This document shows, piece after piece, positions 23,367 through 33,025 of a stretch of 64,000 nucleotides of DNA (position 1 is the stretch's first letter; the number at the start of each line of letters is the position of its first letter). The notes beneath the pieces were generated by a model. That model was not told the origin of the DNA. It saw nothing but the letters and a program-made list of their open reading frames with translations, and ran no database searches. Source of the DNA: Chitinophaga sp. YR573 (GTDB lineage: Bacteria; Bacteroidota; Bacteroidia; Chitinophagales; Chitinophagaceae); NCBI RefSeq assembly GCF_900110995.1, contig NZ_FOJF01000003.1, positions 992,001 to 1,056,000 of the forward strand, in the 5' to 3' direction. Position numbers and translations under genes: made by a program.

Positions 23367-26300
23367 TTAGAAGGTAACATTCAGTCCCAGTGAAGTCGTT
23401 TGTTGCTGGAAGTAATATTGTCCGTTTGAAGAACGTGCTTCCGGATCAATCTTCTCTTTCATATGCGGAGTCCATGTCCACAGATTTTGTCCTGCAACGT
23501 ATACACGTAGTTGCTGGATACCTACACGCCTGATCAGTTTAGCAGACAATGAATAACCCAGTTCTGCACTACGGAGTTTGAGATAGGACGCATCCCTTAA
23601 CCACCAGGAAGAAAACCTTGTATTATAATCTTTAGGTTGTGTGCTTACACGTGGATATAATGCAGTTGTATTGGCTGGAGTCCAGTGGTCTTTGTAATAC
23701 AGTTCACTGGCAGAACCCTGCTGATCAAAAGGATATACCAGGCTACCACCTACAGGAAGACTGATCTGTGTTGCTGCCTGTAACAGGAAGTTGAGATCAA
23801 ATCCTTTCCAGGAAAGGTTGGGAGAGAAGCCAAAGATCATTTGTGGGGTACCGTTAGGTCTGCCGATCACTGTCTGATCGTTATCATCAATAATCCCATC
23901 CGGTTTACCTGATGGTCCGCTCAGGTCTGCATATCTGATATCTCCGGGATGCACGGGTGCATCCGGCAGTGAAACAACGCCTGCTTTCAGTGAGCCGTCA
24001 GTATTGAAATCTGCTGGTGTAAAGTAGCCAAGCGCTTTCAGTCCGAATTGAGTACCATACGCACGTCCTGTCTGACGGCGGTTAGGATTATTATAAGTAG
24101 CATCTGTTTCAAATACCTGTAACAGTTTATTTTGCGCATAGGTGAAATTGCCGTTCACTTCCAGGTGTAAACCATTAGAGAAAGTATGGTTGGTACCCAG
24201 ACTGATTTCCACTCCACGGTTGCTCATGATAGCCGCATTCTGTTCAGTAAGCCCCACACCATATTCTGCAGGTACGGTAACAGAAGGAGGTACCAGCATG
24301 TTGGAACGTTTTTCATAAAAGTAATCAGCTCCTACTGTCAGCTTACCTTTCCACAAAGAGGCTTCCATGCCCACATTGGTCTTTTTAGCCCGTTCCCATG
24401 TAATAGCAGTATTAGCCTGTAATACTTCACTGATACCAGCTGTTAACGAACCATCCAGCACAGCTGCATTGTTATAGATGGAATAACCTGTCAGGTACTG
24501 GAAAGGACCGCCGGCCAGGTTACCGGATTCACCGTAGGAAGCCCTTACTTTCAGTAGATCTATCCAGGCCGCATTATCTTTTATAAAACTTTCGCGGGCC
24601 ATATTCCAGCCTAATGAAAAGGCAGGGAAGAAGCCATATCTGCGACCCGGAGCAAAGTAATAATGTCCGTCATACCTGCCTGATACTTCTGCCAGGTATT
24701 TACCATCATAGTTATAGCTCAAACGATATACATAACCTATTTGTCTTTGTTCCGAAGAGGCCCCTCCATTAGAGAGTTCTCCCTGTGCCGTACCACCACG
24801 GTCCAGTTCATCAATGTCTATCGGGTAATTTATTCTGCTGCCGGAGAGATCCCAGTATTTCTGGTTCCGGGATTCCAGTACTCCCAGGAAAGTAATATCG
24901 TGTTTACCAAAGGTATTGTGGTAGTTAATATATCCCTGATAGGTGAATGCTTTATTCTGACTGGTACTCAGGCTCAGTGATGGTTTGGATGGCCCGAGAT
25001 AAGCCGGTGTATAGGTATATGGAGTGGTTGTAAAATCTGCACTGTATGTAAGAATAGGTGTTTTCCATACTTTAGTATAGGTATTATAAGGATCATAACT
25101 GGCCACACCCTTAATGCTAAGACCTTTTATAAAAGGTAGCTGCTGCTCAATGCTAAAGGTGGTCATAATCTGTGTATTCTCATTATGGGCATATCCGCTA
25201 TGCGCAATGGTACCTACCAGTGAGTTGGTGATATAGCTTCCCCAAAGGCCATTGGAGTAGTAAATAGCCGATGTAGGCGGTGTTCTGAATGCCTGGTACA
25301 TAATACCTCCGCCAGCCGAAGCATAGCGGTTATTGGCATCTCCGCTGCTGGGATCCGAATAACCGGAATAATTCTGGTCTTCTACCCAGCCACTGATAGA
25401 GATACCCACCTGGGTGGTTTTAGTCGCTGCCACATCAAGGTTCGCCAATGCATTATATTTTTTCAGGTTGGTGGTAGAGAATTGTCCGTCCTGACTGGTA
25501 TATCCTAATGCAGCAAAGTATTTTACTTTTTCTGTACCACCTGATAGTTGGAGGTTATGATTAGTGAGTAATGCATTACGTTGTATCACATCCCTTAAGC
25601 CCTGGCTGTTGGGATATTTATCCCGGTCAGCATCGGCAGCGCCATCTACTGTTTTTTTGTATCCGGCTATCTGTGCATCAGTAAAAGAAGGACTGAAGTT
25701 GTCATTGCGGTTAGCTTCATTGCTTAACAGAGCATACTGGTAAGAGTTGACCATGCGGGGCATCCGCGTAGGGTTCTGAAAACCGGCATATCCATTATAA
25801 GAGAGTGTAGGCGCACCGGTTTTTCCTTTTTTGGTAGTGACCAGGATGACACCATTGGCACCTGCAAGGCCATAGGGGGCTACTGCCGCCGCATCTTTTA
25901 GTATAGTCACGCTTTCAATAGTAGCAGGGTCCAACCGGGAGAAATCCCTGTAAATCCCATCAACCACCAGCAGGGGATTTGCGTTCCCGATGGTGGAAGT
26001 CCCCCTTATCCGGATCCGGGAACCATCCAGTCCGGGTTCTCCGCTTCCCTGGTCAGCCATAAGACCGGGCATACGGCCTACCAGGTTATTCGTCATATTC
26101 ACTACCGGTTTCTGTGCAAAGTCTTTTCCTTTTACCACAGATACCGCTGCGATACTGTTAGCTTTCAGTTGTGTACCATAACCCACTACTATTACTTCAC
26201 TAAGTGCAGTGGAACTTTCTTCCAGTTGTACATTGATGGATGTATTGCCTGCTACCGGTACTTCTTTGGTGATGTAACCGATAAAAGAAAAGATCAGTAC

Positions 26301-26861
26301 ACTTTGTTCGTTTGGTACAACGATGGAAAACCTGCCTTCCGGATCCGTATTTGTGCCGTTTGCAGCTCCTTTTAACCGGATACTGACACCAGGGAGTTTT
26401 TCACCTTTTGGAGAGGTGACGGTGCCTGTAACGGTTAGTTCTTTTACAGGTGCTGGTGCCGGTGCGGGAATCGGCACAATGAAAACATAATGATCTTTCT
26501 GTTGATAAGTAAGACCTGTACCTGAAAGCAGCAGGTCCAGTGTGCTGGCTACTGTACGGGTAGCTACCGGAAGTTTGATATGTGCAAATCTGCTTATTTC
26601 GGCCAGCCTGTAACCGAAGCGAAAATTGGTCTGTTGTTCTATTTCCTTTAATGCTGTTTCCAGACTTTTCCCCGAAAGGCCCAGTGAAATCCTGGTTTCC
26701 CGGATATCCTGCCCATTTGTTTTTGCTGCTATCAGAATATTACAGCCGAATAATAAAATTGCCAGTACTAACGTGGAACATCTCATAATCCAAAGGATGG
26801 TTTTGAGTGGGATTGGACGTTCATAAGGAAACGTGGATCCCTTACTTACAAAAAAATGCAT
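23367..26861 (-). CDS. SusC/RagA-family TonB-dependent transporter with STN domain
   Basis: 1164 residues, ATG at 26861. Order: signal anchor (about 20-46), STN domain (about 58-128) for signalling to FecR, carboxypeptidase-regulatory beta-sandwich (about 143-225), VIVVGYGTQ segment, plug (about 235-345; VVDGIYRDFSRLDPATIESVTILKD), 22-stranded barrel to the end (SLGLNVTF). It imports the glycan fragments selected by SusD and, through the STN domain, reports substrate to the FecR/sigma pair upstream. Confidence 0.94.
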   Translation of the reverse strand: MHFFVSKGSTFPYERPIPLKTILWIMRCSTLVLAILLFGCNILIAAKTNGQDIRETRISLGLSGKSLETALKEIEQQTNFRFGYRLAEISRFAHIKLPVATRTVASTLDLLLSGTGLTYQQKDHYVFIVPIPAPAPAPVKELTVTGTVTSPKGEKLPGVSIRLKGAANGTNTDPEGRFSIVVPNEQSVLIFSFIGYITKEVPVAGNTSINVQLEESSTALSEVIVVGYGTQLKANSIAAVSVVKGKDFAQKPVVNMTNNLVGRMPGLMADQGSGEPGLDGSRIRIRGTSTIGNANPLLVVDGIYRDFSRLDPATIESVTILKDAAAVAPYGLAGANGVILVTTKKGKTGAPTLSYNGYAGFQNPTRMPRMVNSYQYALLSNEANRNDNFSPSFTDAQIAGYKKTVDGAADADRDKYPNSQGLRDVIQRNALLTNHNLQLSGGTEKVKYFAALGYTSQDGQFSTTNLKKYNALANLDVAATKTTQVGISISGWVEDQNYSGYSDPSSGDANNRYASAGGGIMYQAFRTPPTSAIYYSNGLWGSYITNSLVGTIAHSGYAHNENTQIMTTFSIEQQLPFIKGLSIKGVASYDPYNTYTKVWKTPILTYSADFTTTPYTYTPAYLGPSKPSLSLSTSQNKAFTYQGYINYHNTFGKHDITFLGVLESRNQKYWDLSGSRINYPIDIDELDRGGTAQGELSNGGASSEQRQIGYVYRLSYNYDGKYLAEVSGRYDGHYYFAPGRRYGFFPAFSLGWNMARESFIKDNAAWIDLLKVRASYGESGNLAGGPFQYLTGYSIYNNAAVLDGSLTAGISEVLQANTAITWERAKKTNVGMEASLWKGKLTVGADYFYEKRSNMLVPPSVTVPAEYGVGLTEQNAAIMSNRGVEISLGTNHTFSNGLHLEVNGNFTYAQNKLLQVFETDATYNNPNRRQTGRAYGTQFGLKALGYFTPADFNTDGSLKAGVVSLPDAPVHPGDIRYADLSGPSGKPDGIIDDNDQTVIGRPNGTPQMIFGFSPNLSWKGFDLNFLLQAATQISLPVGGSLVYPFDQQGSASELYYKDHWTPANTTALYPRVSTQPKDYNTRFSSWWLRDASYLKLRSAELGYSLSAKLIRRVGIQQLRVYVAGQNLWTWTPHMKEKIDPEARSSNGQYYFQQQTTSLGLNVTF

Positions 26862-26940
26862 AGATTTGTTTGGTTTTAATCGGTTTGAACGCTGTTTTAA
26901 AATCCATTGGTTGCGGGTACTTGCCTGTACCTGTAATTAT

Positions 26941-26966
26941 ACCGCTGTGGTTGCCTCCGCAGCGGT
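26941..26966 (-). repeat. Hairpin between fecR and susC
   Basis: ACCGCTGTGG (26941-26950) and CCGCAGCGGT (26957-26966), 9 of 10 paired, 6-base loop, 8 bp after the FecR stop. No T tract on the minus strand. It may separate low expression of sigma/FecR from high expression of SusCD. Confidence 0.6.
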
Positions 26967-26973
26967 TTTGTAT

Positions 26974-27942
26974 TTAATTTTTCTTCCTGCTGACAGTAAT
27001 AACATTCTCTTTTATATGATAACTGCAGCCATTGAGATGGCAGATCATATTCATGACTTCCTGGATGTTTTCTCCATGTAAGAAGGAAATGGAAAACCGT
27101 GATTTTTTCAGTTCAGGACTGGCAAATACGATTTCCACATTATACCATCTGCTAATGGTAATGGCCGCATCTGCCATCGTTACATTATCAAGTATTAATT
27201 CACCTTTAGTCCAGGCTACCATGTTGCCTGCAATGGTATCCCTCAGTATTACCTGTTTATTTTCCGGATGATATTCCAGGAACTGGTTAGCTACGATCAC
27301 GCCCAGTGCTGCTTTGCCTTCAGCTACGCTTACTTTACCATTTACTACTGCCACTGTCAGTTGCTGGTTATATGCCTGTATGTTAAATGCAGTACCCAGT
27401 ACTTTAGTAGTAACGTTGCCGGTATGTACCAGGAAGGGTTGTTGATCACGATGTGTGACATCAAAATATGCCTCCCCCTCCAGGAAAAGTTCCCGGGTAT
27501 TACCCGTAAAACTGGCAGGATAACGCAGTTTACTACCTCCTTTCAGCCAAACGATGGAACCGTCTGCCAGCTTCAGTTGCATGCGTTGACCAGCGGGTAC
27601 TGTCAGTTCTTTATAAGCAAGGGGGATTGTCCCGGAAGGCTTAAATAATAACCAGGTCATGGTCCCGGCAGTCAGCAGCAGTAACAGACCTGCCGCATAG
27701 CCCAGCCAGCGCCGCTTATTACGTGGCAGTTTCTCTGTAATCCGGAGATATAATGCTTCTGATTCTTCCGGCTTTAGGTGCTGTACAGGGGCCAGTTCTG
27801 CCCAGATACGATCTATTGCAGACTGGAGTGCGGGATCTTCCCCTGCATCCTGCAGATATTGCATTAGTTCATCGTAATCTTCAGCATTGATGCTATCATT
27901 GGCGAGGTTGCCAAGCAGTTGATATAATCGCTCTTCATTCAC
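26974..27942 (-). CDS. FecR-family anti-sigma factor
   Basis: 322 residues. N-terminal cytosolic anti-sigma part (about 1-75), one membrane helix (WLGYAAGLLLLLTAGTMTWLLF, about 78-100), periplasmic FecR domain (about 110-205: TVPAGQRMQLKLADGSIVWLKGGSKLRYP, REL FLEGEAYFDV), and a C-terminal secretin-like part (ITISRWYNVEIVF ... GCSYHIKENVITVSRK). It holds the ECF sigma factor inactive until the STN domain of SusC signals substrate. Confidence 0.92.
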   Translation of the reverse strand: MNEERLYQLLGNLANDSINAEDYDELMQYLQDAGEDPALQSAIDRIWAELAPVQHLKPEESEALYLRITEKLPRNKRRWLGYAAGLLLLLTAGTMTWLLFKPSGTIPLAYKELTVPAGQRMQLKLADGSIVWLKGGSKLRYPASFTGNTRELFLEGEAYFDVTHRDQQPFLVHTGNVTTKVLGTAFNIQAYNQQLTVAVVNGKVSVAEGKAALGVIVANQFLEYHPENKQVILRDTIAGNMVAWTKGELILDNVTMADAAITISRWYNVEIVFASPELKKSRFSISFLHGENIQEVMNMICHLNGCSYHIKENVITVSRKKN

Positions 27943-28000
27943 GTGGATGACGGTTTAATATAGTGCAATACACGCGAGCCTACCTGTTCGGGTAGTCAGA

Positions 28001-28591
28001 TTAATAAAAAAAGAAAAATAAGAGGAGAGGGAAGAGGATTTCGGACTGGTTAAAGCAGGCACGTAGGGTCTTTAATGCGCCTGTCAGGTGGTATTTTACG
28101 GTATGTACAGAGATATTCATACGGGCCGCAATTTCTTCATAGGTAAGGCCTTCAAATCTGCTCAGCCGGAAAACCATTTGCTGCTGCTGGGGTAAAGTAT
28201 TTAAAATATGAGAGGTAAGACGTTCGAGGTCTGCTGCCAGGATCCCTTCTTCGGTTTCATTATGTTCCGGGTGAATGGTGAGCCAGAGCTTTTTACGGGC
28301 TGCCTCTGAGGTGGCTGTTTGCCGTAACATATTCAGTGTTACTCTTCTGGCTATGGTATATAACCAGGGTGCAAGAGGATATTCACTGTCTAATTTTAAA
28401 CGGTGTTCCCATAGTCGTAACAGGGTTTCCTGCACCACTTCCTTGCTCTGTTCCCTGTTTTTAAGGAAATGATAAGCCAGGCCATAAATCTTCTGGCTAT
28501 ACTGGTCAAATACCACACGGAATGCAGATTCATCCCCCTCACGCAGACGGATGATCAAATTCCAATCAATAGATTTAATTGCACTTTCCAC
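28001..28591 (-). CDS. ECF RNA polymerase sigma factor
   Basis: 196 residues. Region 2 (about 25-95: FDQYSQKIYGLAYHFLKNREQSKEVVQETLLRLWEH) and region 4 (about 130-185: LPQQQQMVFRLSRFEGLTYEEIAARMNISVHTVKYHL) are complete. It pairs with the FecR downstream and should direct transcription of the SusCD operon. First gene of the locus. Confidence 0.94.
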   Translation of the reverse strand: MESAIKSIDWNLIIRLREGDESAFRVVFDQYSQKIYGLAYHFLKNREQSKEVVQETLLRLWEHRLKLDSEYPLAPWLYTIARRVTLNMLRQTATSEAARKKLWLTIHPEHNETEEGILAADLERLTSHILNTLPQQQQMVFRLSRFEGLTYEEIAARMNISVHTVKYHLTGALKTLRACFNQSEILFPLLLFFFFY

Positions 28592-28713
28592 AACCCCGGT
28601 AATAATTGATTTAAGAATTCCCTCCCTAACAATGCTGATGCGTCTAAGGTATGGAATTTAATATCGAAGTTATATCTTTTTTAAGTCGGGATGCAGTTTA
28701 AAGAATAACACAT

Positions 28714-30216
28714 TCAGGGGATGATATCATCCGAATTGCTTACAAATGCAATTTTCCTGCTGTCTGGTGACCAGGAAGGAGTGTTAATAGTTGCCTGCCC
28801 TCCATATACATAAGCTATTACTTTTGGCTTTCCGCCAGAGACAGGCATTAGTCGCAAATAGACCTGTTTATAGAAGGGATGATCATCTGGTGGAACATCT
28901 TTTGAGAAGGAAATAAAAACGATCCATTTACCATCCGGGGATATATGTGGGAACCAGTTATTATATTCATCAGCAGTAAGCTGTTCCGGCTGACTACCAT
29001 CTGCATGCATACGCCAGAGCTGCATAGTACCGGAACGGGTAGAGTTAAAGTAAATGTATTTCCCATCCGGACTGTATTCAGATCCATCATCCAAACCGGC
29101 AGTATTCGTGAGTTGTTCTTCTTTTCCTCCCCCGGCAGGAATCCTGTAAATATCAAAATCATTATTCCGCCTGGCAGTGTATAACAGGTATTTCCCATCC
29201 GGCGACCAGCCATGCAGGTAAGACGGGCTTAGTGGTGTAATCTGTTTGGGAATCGCTCCTGTACTGGGTACTGTGTATACGAAAGAACCATCCTGTGCAT
29301 CACTTTCTGTGCCACTGAGGCCCAGCATTTTGCCATCAAAGGAAAGTACGTGATCATTATTATTATCCTTTACAACACCGGTGTTAATTACTACAGGCGA
29401 TTTTGTTCCAAAATCAAAGCGGTATAGCAGGCCTTTGCTGTTATAGATAAGACTTTTACTGTCCTTTGTCCAGTTGGGAGCCTGTAAAGATGTTTTATCG
29501 GAGTAGACAATCTTCCGGTGACCACTGCTCATATCCATTACTTCAATATGGCTGCCAATATAATCCCGGTAGGGAACGAAGTTTTCTTTTGCAGGTACAA
29601 TGATGCGCACATTATTATACCTTACTTTTTCTACTACGTTTTTATTGTGGGAACAAATGAACAGGCCAACGTATAATTCATCGTTCAGGTTTACATCAGC
29701 TATCTGTTCAACTGTAAAAGGTTCCCCGGAATGCGCTACAGACATAATGTACCGGTTTCCTTTCCGTTCCAGTTGTATGACATCAGGCCCTTTTATAACT
29801 GATTGAATTTCTTCCATATCCGCATGTGCTGTTTTGCGATATTGTAAAGAAGTGAGTCCGTCTCCATGTACCGTAGCCGCAACAGTAGCTGAACTGCTAT
29901 CCAGCGTGTTACGTACCATCCACCCAAATTTTCTGTGCAGCTCTGTTCCCTTGCCCAGTAAGACTCCCCGGCTTTGTAAAATGAAATCGCCTTTCATCTT
30001 TTTCCAGGCATAATGAAATTCATCACTTCCAAACCAGATGTTATTACCTGCACCTGATAGTTCATATACCTGACTGGCAGTATCATAGGTAGTGTTGCCT
30101 TTATGGGATGCAACGCCTACATCAGTGCTTCTGTCGAATATGCCTGTGTTTTGTGATATGGCAGGATAGCCGGCTGTTAATAGCATGGCACAGGCAACAG
30201 TTTTGAGGATATTCAT
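28714..30216 (-). CDS. Secreted TolB-like beta-propeller protein
   Basis: 500 residues with signal peptide (cleavage near ISQN, residue 21). The N-terminal half (about 25-210) is a concanavalin-like beta-sandwich (DUF1349-like: NNIWFGSDEFHYAWKKMKGDF, FGWMVRN). The C-terminal half has PD40/TolB repeats: SPDGKYLLYTARRNNDFDIYRI, SPDGKYIYFNSTRSG, SPDGKWIVFISFSKD and SPDSRKIAFVSN. Likely a periplasmic or surface sugar-binding or processing protein of the same locus. It is divergent from the fucosidase, with the shared promoter region at 30217-30377. Confidence 0.8.
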   Translation of the reverse strand: MNILKTVACAMLLTAGYPAISQNTGIFDRSTDVGVASHKGNTTYDTASQVYELSGAGNNIWFGSDEFHYAWKKMKGDFILQSRGVLLGKGTELHRKFGWMVRNTLDSSSATVAATVHGDGLTSLQYRKTAHADMEEIQSVIKGPDVIQLERKGNRYIMSVAHSGEPFTVEQIADVNLNDELYVGLFICSHNKNVVEKVRYNNVRIIVPAKENFVPYRDYIGSHIEVMDMSSGHRKIVYSDKTSLQAPNWTKDSKSLIYNSKGLLYRFDFGTKSPVVINTGVVKDNNNDHVLSFDGKMLGLSGTESDAQDGSFVYTVPSTGAIPKQITPLSPSYLHGWSPDGKYLLYTARRNNDFDIYRIPAGGGKEEQLTNTAGLDDGSEYSPDGKYIYFNSTRSGTMQLWRMHADGSQPEQLTADEYNNWFPHISPDGKWIVFISFSKDVPPDDHPFYKQVYLRLMPVSGGKPKVIAYVYGGQATINTPSWSPDSRKIAFVSNSDDIIP

Positions 30217-30377
30217 AACGATTTTGATTGAGTGGTATCCTAAGATAATATTGATTTCTGAGATTATTATATACTATCTCATTAAGTAGTAAGGGTGCAG
30301 AAAATAGTTGCTTCGATATAAAATATTTATATTTTGTGTCCGATTTAGTGGTATTATTCAGGTAATTAATAATTAAT

Positions 30378-31826
30378 ATGGGTCTCAAAAAATTTGTCAT
30401 GCAATGCCTGGTTTTCACTGCAACCACAGGCACATTTCTACCATTTCGTGCAAATGCACAAACCGCTCCAACTCCTGTAGGACCTGTGCCTAATGCCCGG
30501 CAGATTGAGTGGTATCATCGCGAGATCATCGCTTTTTTTCATTTCGGTATGAATACTTTTACCAATGATAATGAAGGCGATGGAACGGCAAGTCCTCAAC
30601 AGTTTAATCCTACTGCATTAGATTGCAATCAATGGACAGGTGTGCTTAAAAGTGCCGGTATCACCACCGCTATTTTTGTAGCAAAACATGCGGATGGTTT
30701 TTGTAACTGGCCAACTGCTCATACAAACTATTCAGTTAAAAACAGTCCCTGGAAAGATGGTAAGGGAGATGTTGTGAAAGAATTTACGGATGCATGTAAA
30801 ACTGCCGGAATTAAAGCGGGGATTTATCTCGGGCCACATGACAGACATGATTCCAGGTATGGAACAGTTGATTATAGTGATTATTATGCCAGTCAGTTAT
30901 CAGAGTTATTAAGAAACTACGGCCCGATCTGGGAAATATGGTGGGATGGAGCAGGAGCTGATAAAATTACCACACCTTTTTATACACGATGGGCAGATTC
31001 CGTTCGCAGGCTGCAACCCAATTGTGTTGTTTTTGGAACAAAAAATTCCTATCTCTTTGCGGATTGCCGCTGGATGGGAAATGAATCAGGAATAGCCGGA
31101 GATCCTTGTTGGTCAACCGTTAATTTATCTTCCATAAAAAATGAAGCGGATAATATTCCTGCATTAAATCATGGAGAAGTGGATGGAACAGCTTATGTGC
31201 CTTCTGAAGTAGATGTGTCCATTCGTCCAAGCTGGTTTTATCACAAAGAAGAAGATCCACAGGTGAAAAGTGTTTCCACGTTATGGGATATTTACTTTAG
31301 TTCTGTAGGTCATAATAGTGTCTTGCTGCTGAATTATCCTCCTAATAAAGAAGGATTGGTTTCTGCTATCGATGCTAAAAAAACGGATAGCCTTGGTGCG
31401 CTGATTCGTGGCACTTTTAAAACCAATCTTGCCAGTGGAGCAACTATAAAAACACTTCATCCCCGTGGCGCAAAATATAAAGCATCCAATATGGTGGATA
31501 ACCTGGAGAATACTTATTATGCAACAGCGGATGCGGCTACTACAGACACCCTCGTTTTTAATCTGGGGGCTGCAAAAACATTTGATGTGCTGATGTTGCA
31601 GGAAGTCATTGAGTTAGGACATCGTACTACCGGATGGTCTGTAGAGTACTCAACGAATGGTAAGAAATGGATTCCAATTCCGGAAGCAACAGGAAAGCAG
31701 TCGATTGGTTATAAATGGCTGGTTAAGTTCAAACCGGTAACAGCTTCGCAGGTGCGATTAAGGATTACTGAGGGGAAGGCCTGTGCTGCCATTCATACTT
31801 TTGGGATCTATAAGCAACAAATGTAA
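30378..31826 (+). CDS. GH29 alpha-L-fucosidase with C-terminal F5/8-like domain
   Basis: 482 residues, signal peptide (cleavage near ANAQ, residue 28). GH29 barrel: WYHREIIAFFHFGMNTF, VAKHADGFCNWPT, KAGIYLGPHDRH; nucleophile D190 in IWEIWWDGAG. The later FYHKEEDPQVKS and NSVLLLNYPPNKEGLV segments fit the alpha-1,3/4-fucosidase subgroup. A discoidin-like domain is at about 345-480 (NTYYATADAATTDTLVFNLG, RTTGWSVEYSTNGKKW). It removes fucose branches and complements the GH2 and GH18-like enzymes across the divergent region. Confidence 0.92.
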   Translation: MGLKKFVMQCLVFTATTGTFLPFRANAQTAPTPVGPVPNARQIEWYHREIIAFFHFGMNTFTNDNEGDGTASPQQFNPTALDCNQWTGVLKSAGITTAIFVAKHADGFCNWPTAHTNYSVKNSPWKDGKGDVVKEFTDACKTAGIKAGIYLGPHDRHDSRYGTVDYSDYYASQLSELLRNYGPIWEIWWDGAGADKITTPFYTRWADSVRRLQPNCVVFGTKNSYLFADCRWMGNESGIAGDPCWSTVNLSSIKNEADNIPALNHGEVDGTAYVPSEVDVSIRPSWFYHKEEDPQVKSVSTLWDIYFSSVGHNSVLLLNYPPNKEGLVSAIDAKKTDSLGALIRGTFKTNLASGATIKTLHPRGAKYKASNMVDNLENTYYATADAATTDTLVFNLGAAKTFDVLMLQEVIELGHRTTGWSVEYSTNGKKWIPIPEATGKQSIGYKWLVKFKPVTASQVRLRITEGKACAAIHTFGIYKQQM

Positions 31827-31927
31827 ACATATGTAACTACCTGATAGTTTGAGATTAATGAAATATTTTGAAGAACTGTCTAATTAACTTAAATTCAAGA
31901 TATTATTAAACTTCAAACATAAATTCC

Positions 31928-32257
31928 ATGGTAGAAACTGAAGTAAAATCCAACACTAGGTCAAGGAACTGGCATGCCAAATCGGTTGGCAAATTAACAG
32001 GCCCTCCTTACACTATCACAGTTATCGGAGAAGTTGGAAGTGGCACAGCTGCTCCCGCACTAAAAAAGAATGAGCGTAAAGAAGACAAAAAGCCAGGTGT
32101 TTTGTATCTCACTTGTGTGGGTGGGACAACAAGTGATCAATACGCAAAGGTGTTATATACAGAGGTAATATCATCACACGAAGAGTTTACCAAAGTTCAT
32201 ATTGACGACGCTAACGGACACATAACAGAATTCAACGTCACTATCATTCATAACTGA
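31928..32257 (+). CDS. Hypothetical small protein
   Basis: 109 residues, no signal peptide, mostly beta-strand pattern (PYTITVIGEVGSG, PGVLYLTCVGGTTS, KVLYTEVISS, EFNVTIIHN). No known family recognised. It has its own terminator just after it, so it is a single-gene unit. Confidence 0.6.
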   Translation: MVETEVKSNTRSRNWHAKSVGKLTGPPYTITVIGEVGSGTAAPALKKNERKEDKKPGVLYLTCVGGTTSDQYAKVLYTEVISSHEEFTKVHIDDANGHITEFNVTIIHN

Positions 32258-32278
32258 TGCAGTTGCACGATATTGTAC

Positions 32279-32318
32279 AAAAGGTGCTCGGTTTCGGGCA
32301 CCTTTTGTTTTTTTTCTT
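32279..32318 (+). terminator. Intrinsic terminator
   Basis: Stem AAAAGGTGC/GCACCTTTT (32279-32306) extended by TCG/CGG, followed by GTTTTTTTTTC. Confidence 0.88.
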
Positions 32319-32416
32319 GTCATGTCCGACCCAATCAAAAGTTTAAGAAGCGAATAGTTCCCATTACTAAATAAAGTTTAACTTGCGCATTCTTGTGATG
32401 TATCGGAACCTGTGTT

Positions 32417-32986
32417 TTGCCAACGTTAACTTATATTACTGTGGATCGCAATGATCTTTACGCTCAATTCAGGCAATTGTTCCTGCAATTCTATGACCCC
32501 CTGTGTAAATATGCTTTTACCTTCGTCGCAGATAAAGATGCCAGCGAAGATGTTGTACAAGATATGTTTACGCGCATATGGGAAAGGCATCAGGAAATGA
32601 TAACGGCTCCAAACATCCGTGCTTACCTCTATAAATCAGTGAGAAACAATTCATTTACCTATCTGAGTAAAAAGAATAAGGTATATAGTTTATCTGATTG
32701 GGATATTGATGAAGAAGATATAACAGAACAGGAAAACCATGACATTCCCCATTACAGGGAACTACTGAAAAAAGCGATTGACGACCTTCCGGCAAAATGC
32801 AGGGAGGTATTTTTATTAAGCAGATCAGGCAACCTTAGCAACCAGGAAATTGCGGACAATCTCGGAATCTCTGTTAATACGGTCAATAATCAAACCTGGA
32901 AAGCCATGAAAATGCTGAAAGCATATGTAGCGAAGGCCAAACTATGGCTTCCACCGGCTTTACTTATTTTTTTTACCAAACTGTAG
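32417..32986 (+). CDS. ECF sigma factor with non-ATG start
   Basis: 189 residues if the TTG at 32417 is used; a GTG at 32441 gives 181. No in-frame ATG precedes the conserved region. Region 2: LFLQFYDPLCKYAFTFVADKDASEDVVQDMFTRIWE; region 4: LPAKCREVFLLSRSGNLSNQEIADNLGISVNTVNNQ. It heads a sigma-FecR-receptor-lipoprotein operon. Confidence 0.88.
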   Translation: MPTLTYITVDRNDLYAQFRQLFLQFYDPLCKYAFTFVADKDASEDVVQDMFTRIWERHQEMITAPNIRAYLYKSVRNNSFTYLSKKNKVYSLSDWDIDEEDITEQENHDIPHYRELLKKAIDDLPAKCREVFLLSRSGNLSNQEIADNLGISVNTVNNQTWKAMKMLKAYVAKAKLWLPPALLIFFTKL

Positions 32987-33025
32987 GAGTTTTCCAAAAG
33001 CGATAGTCTTATAACCAGGAAAGTT

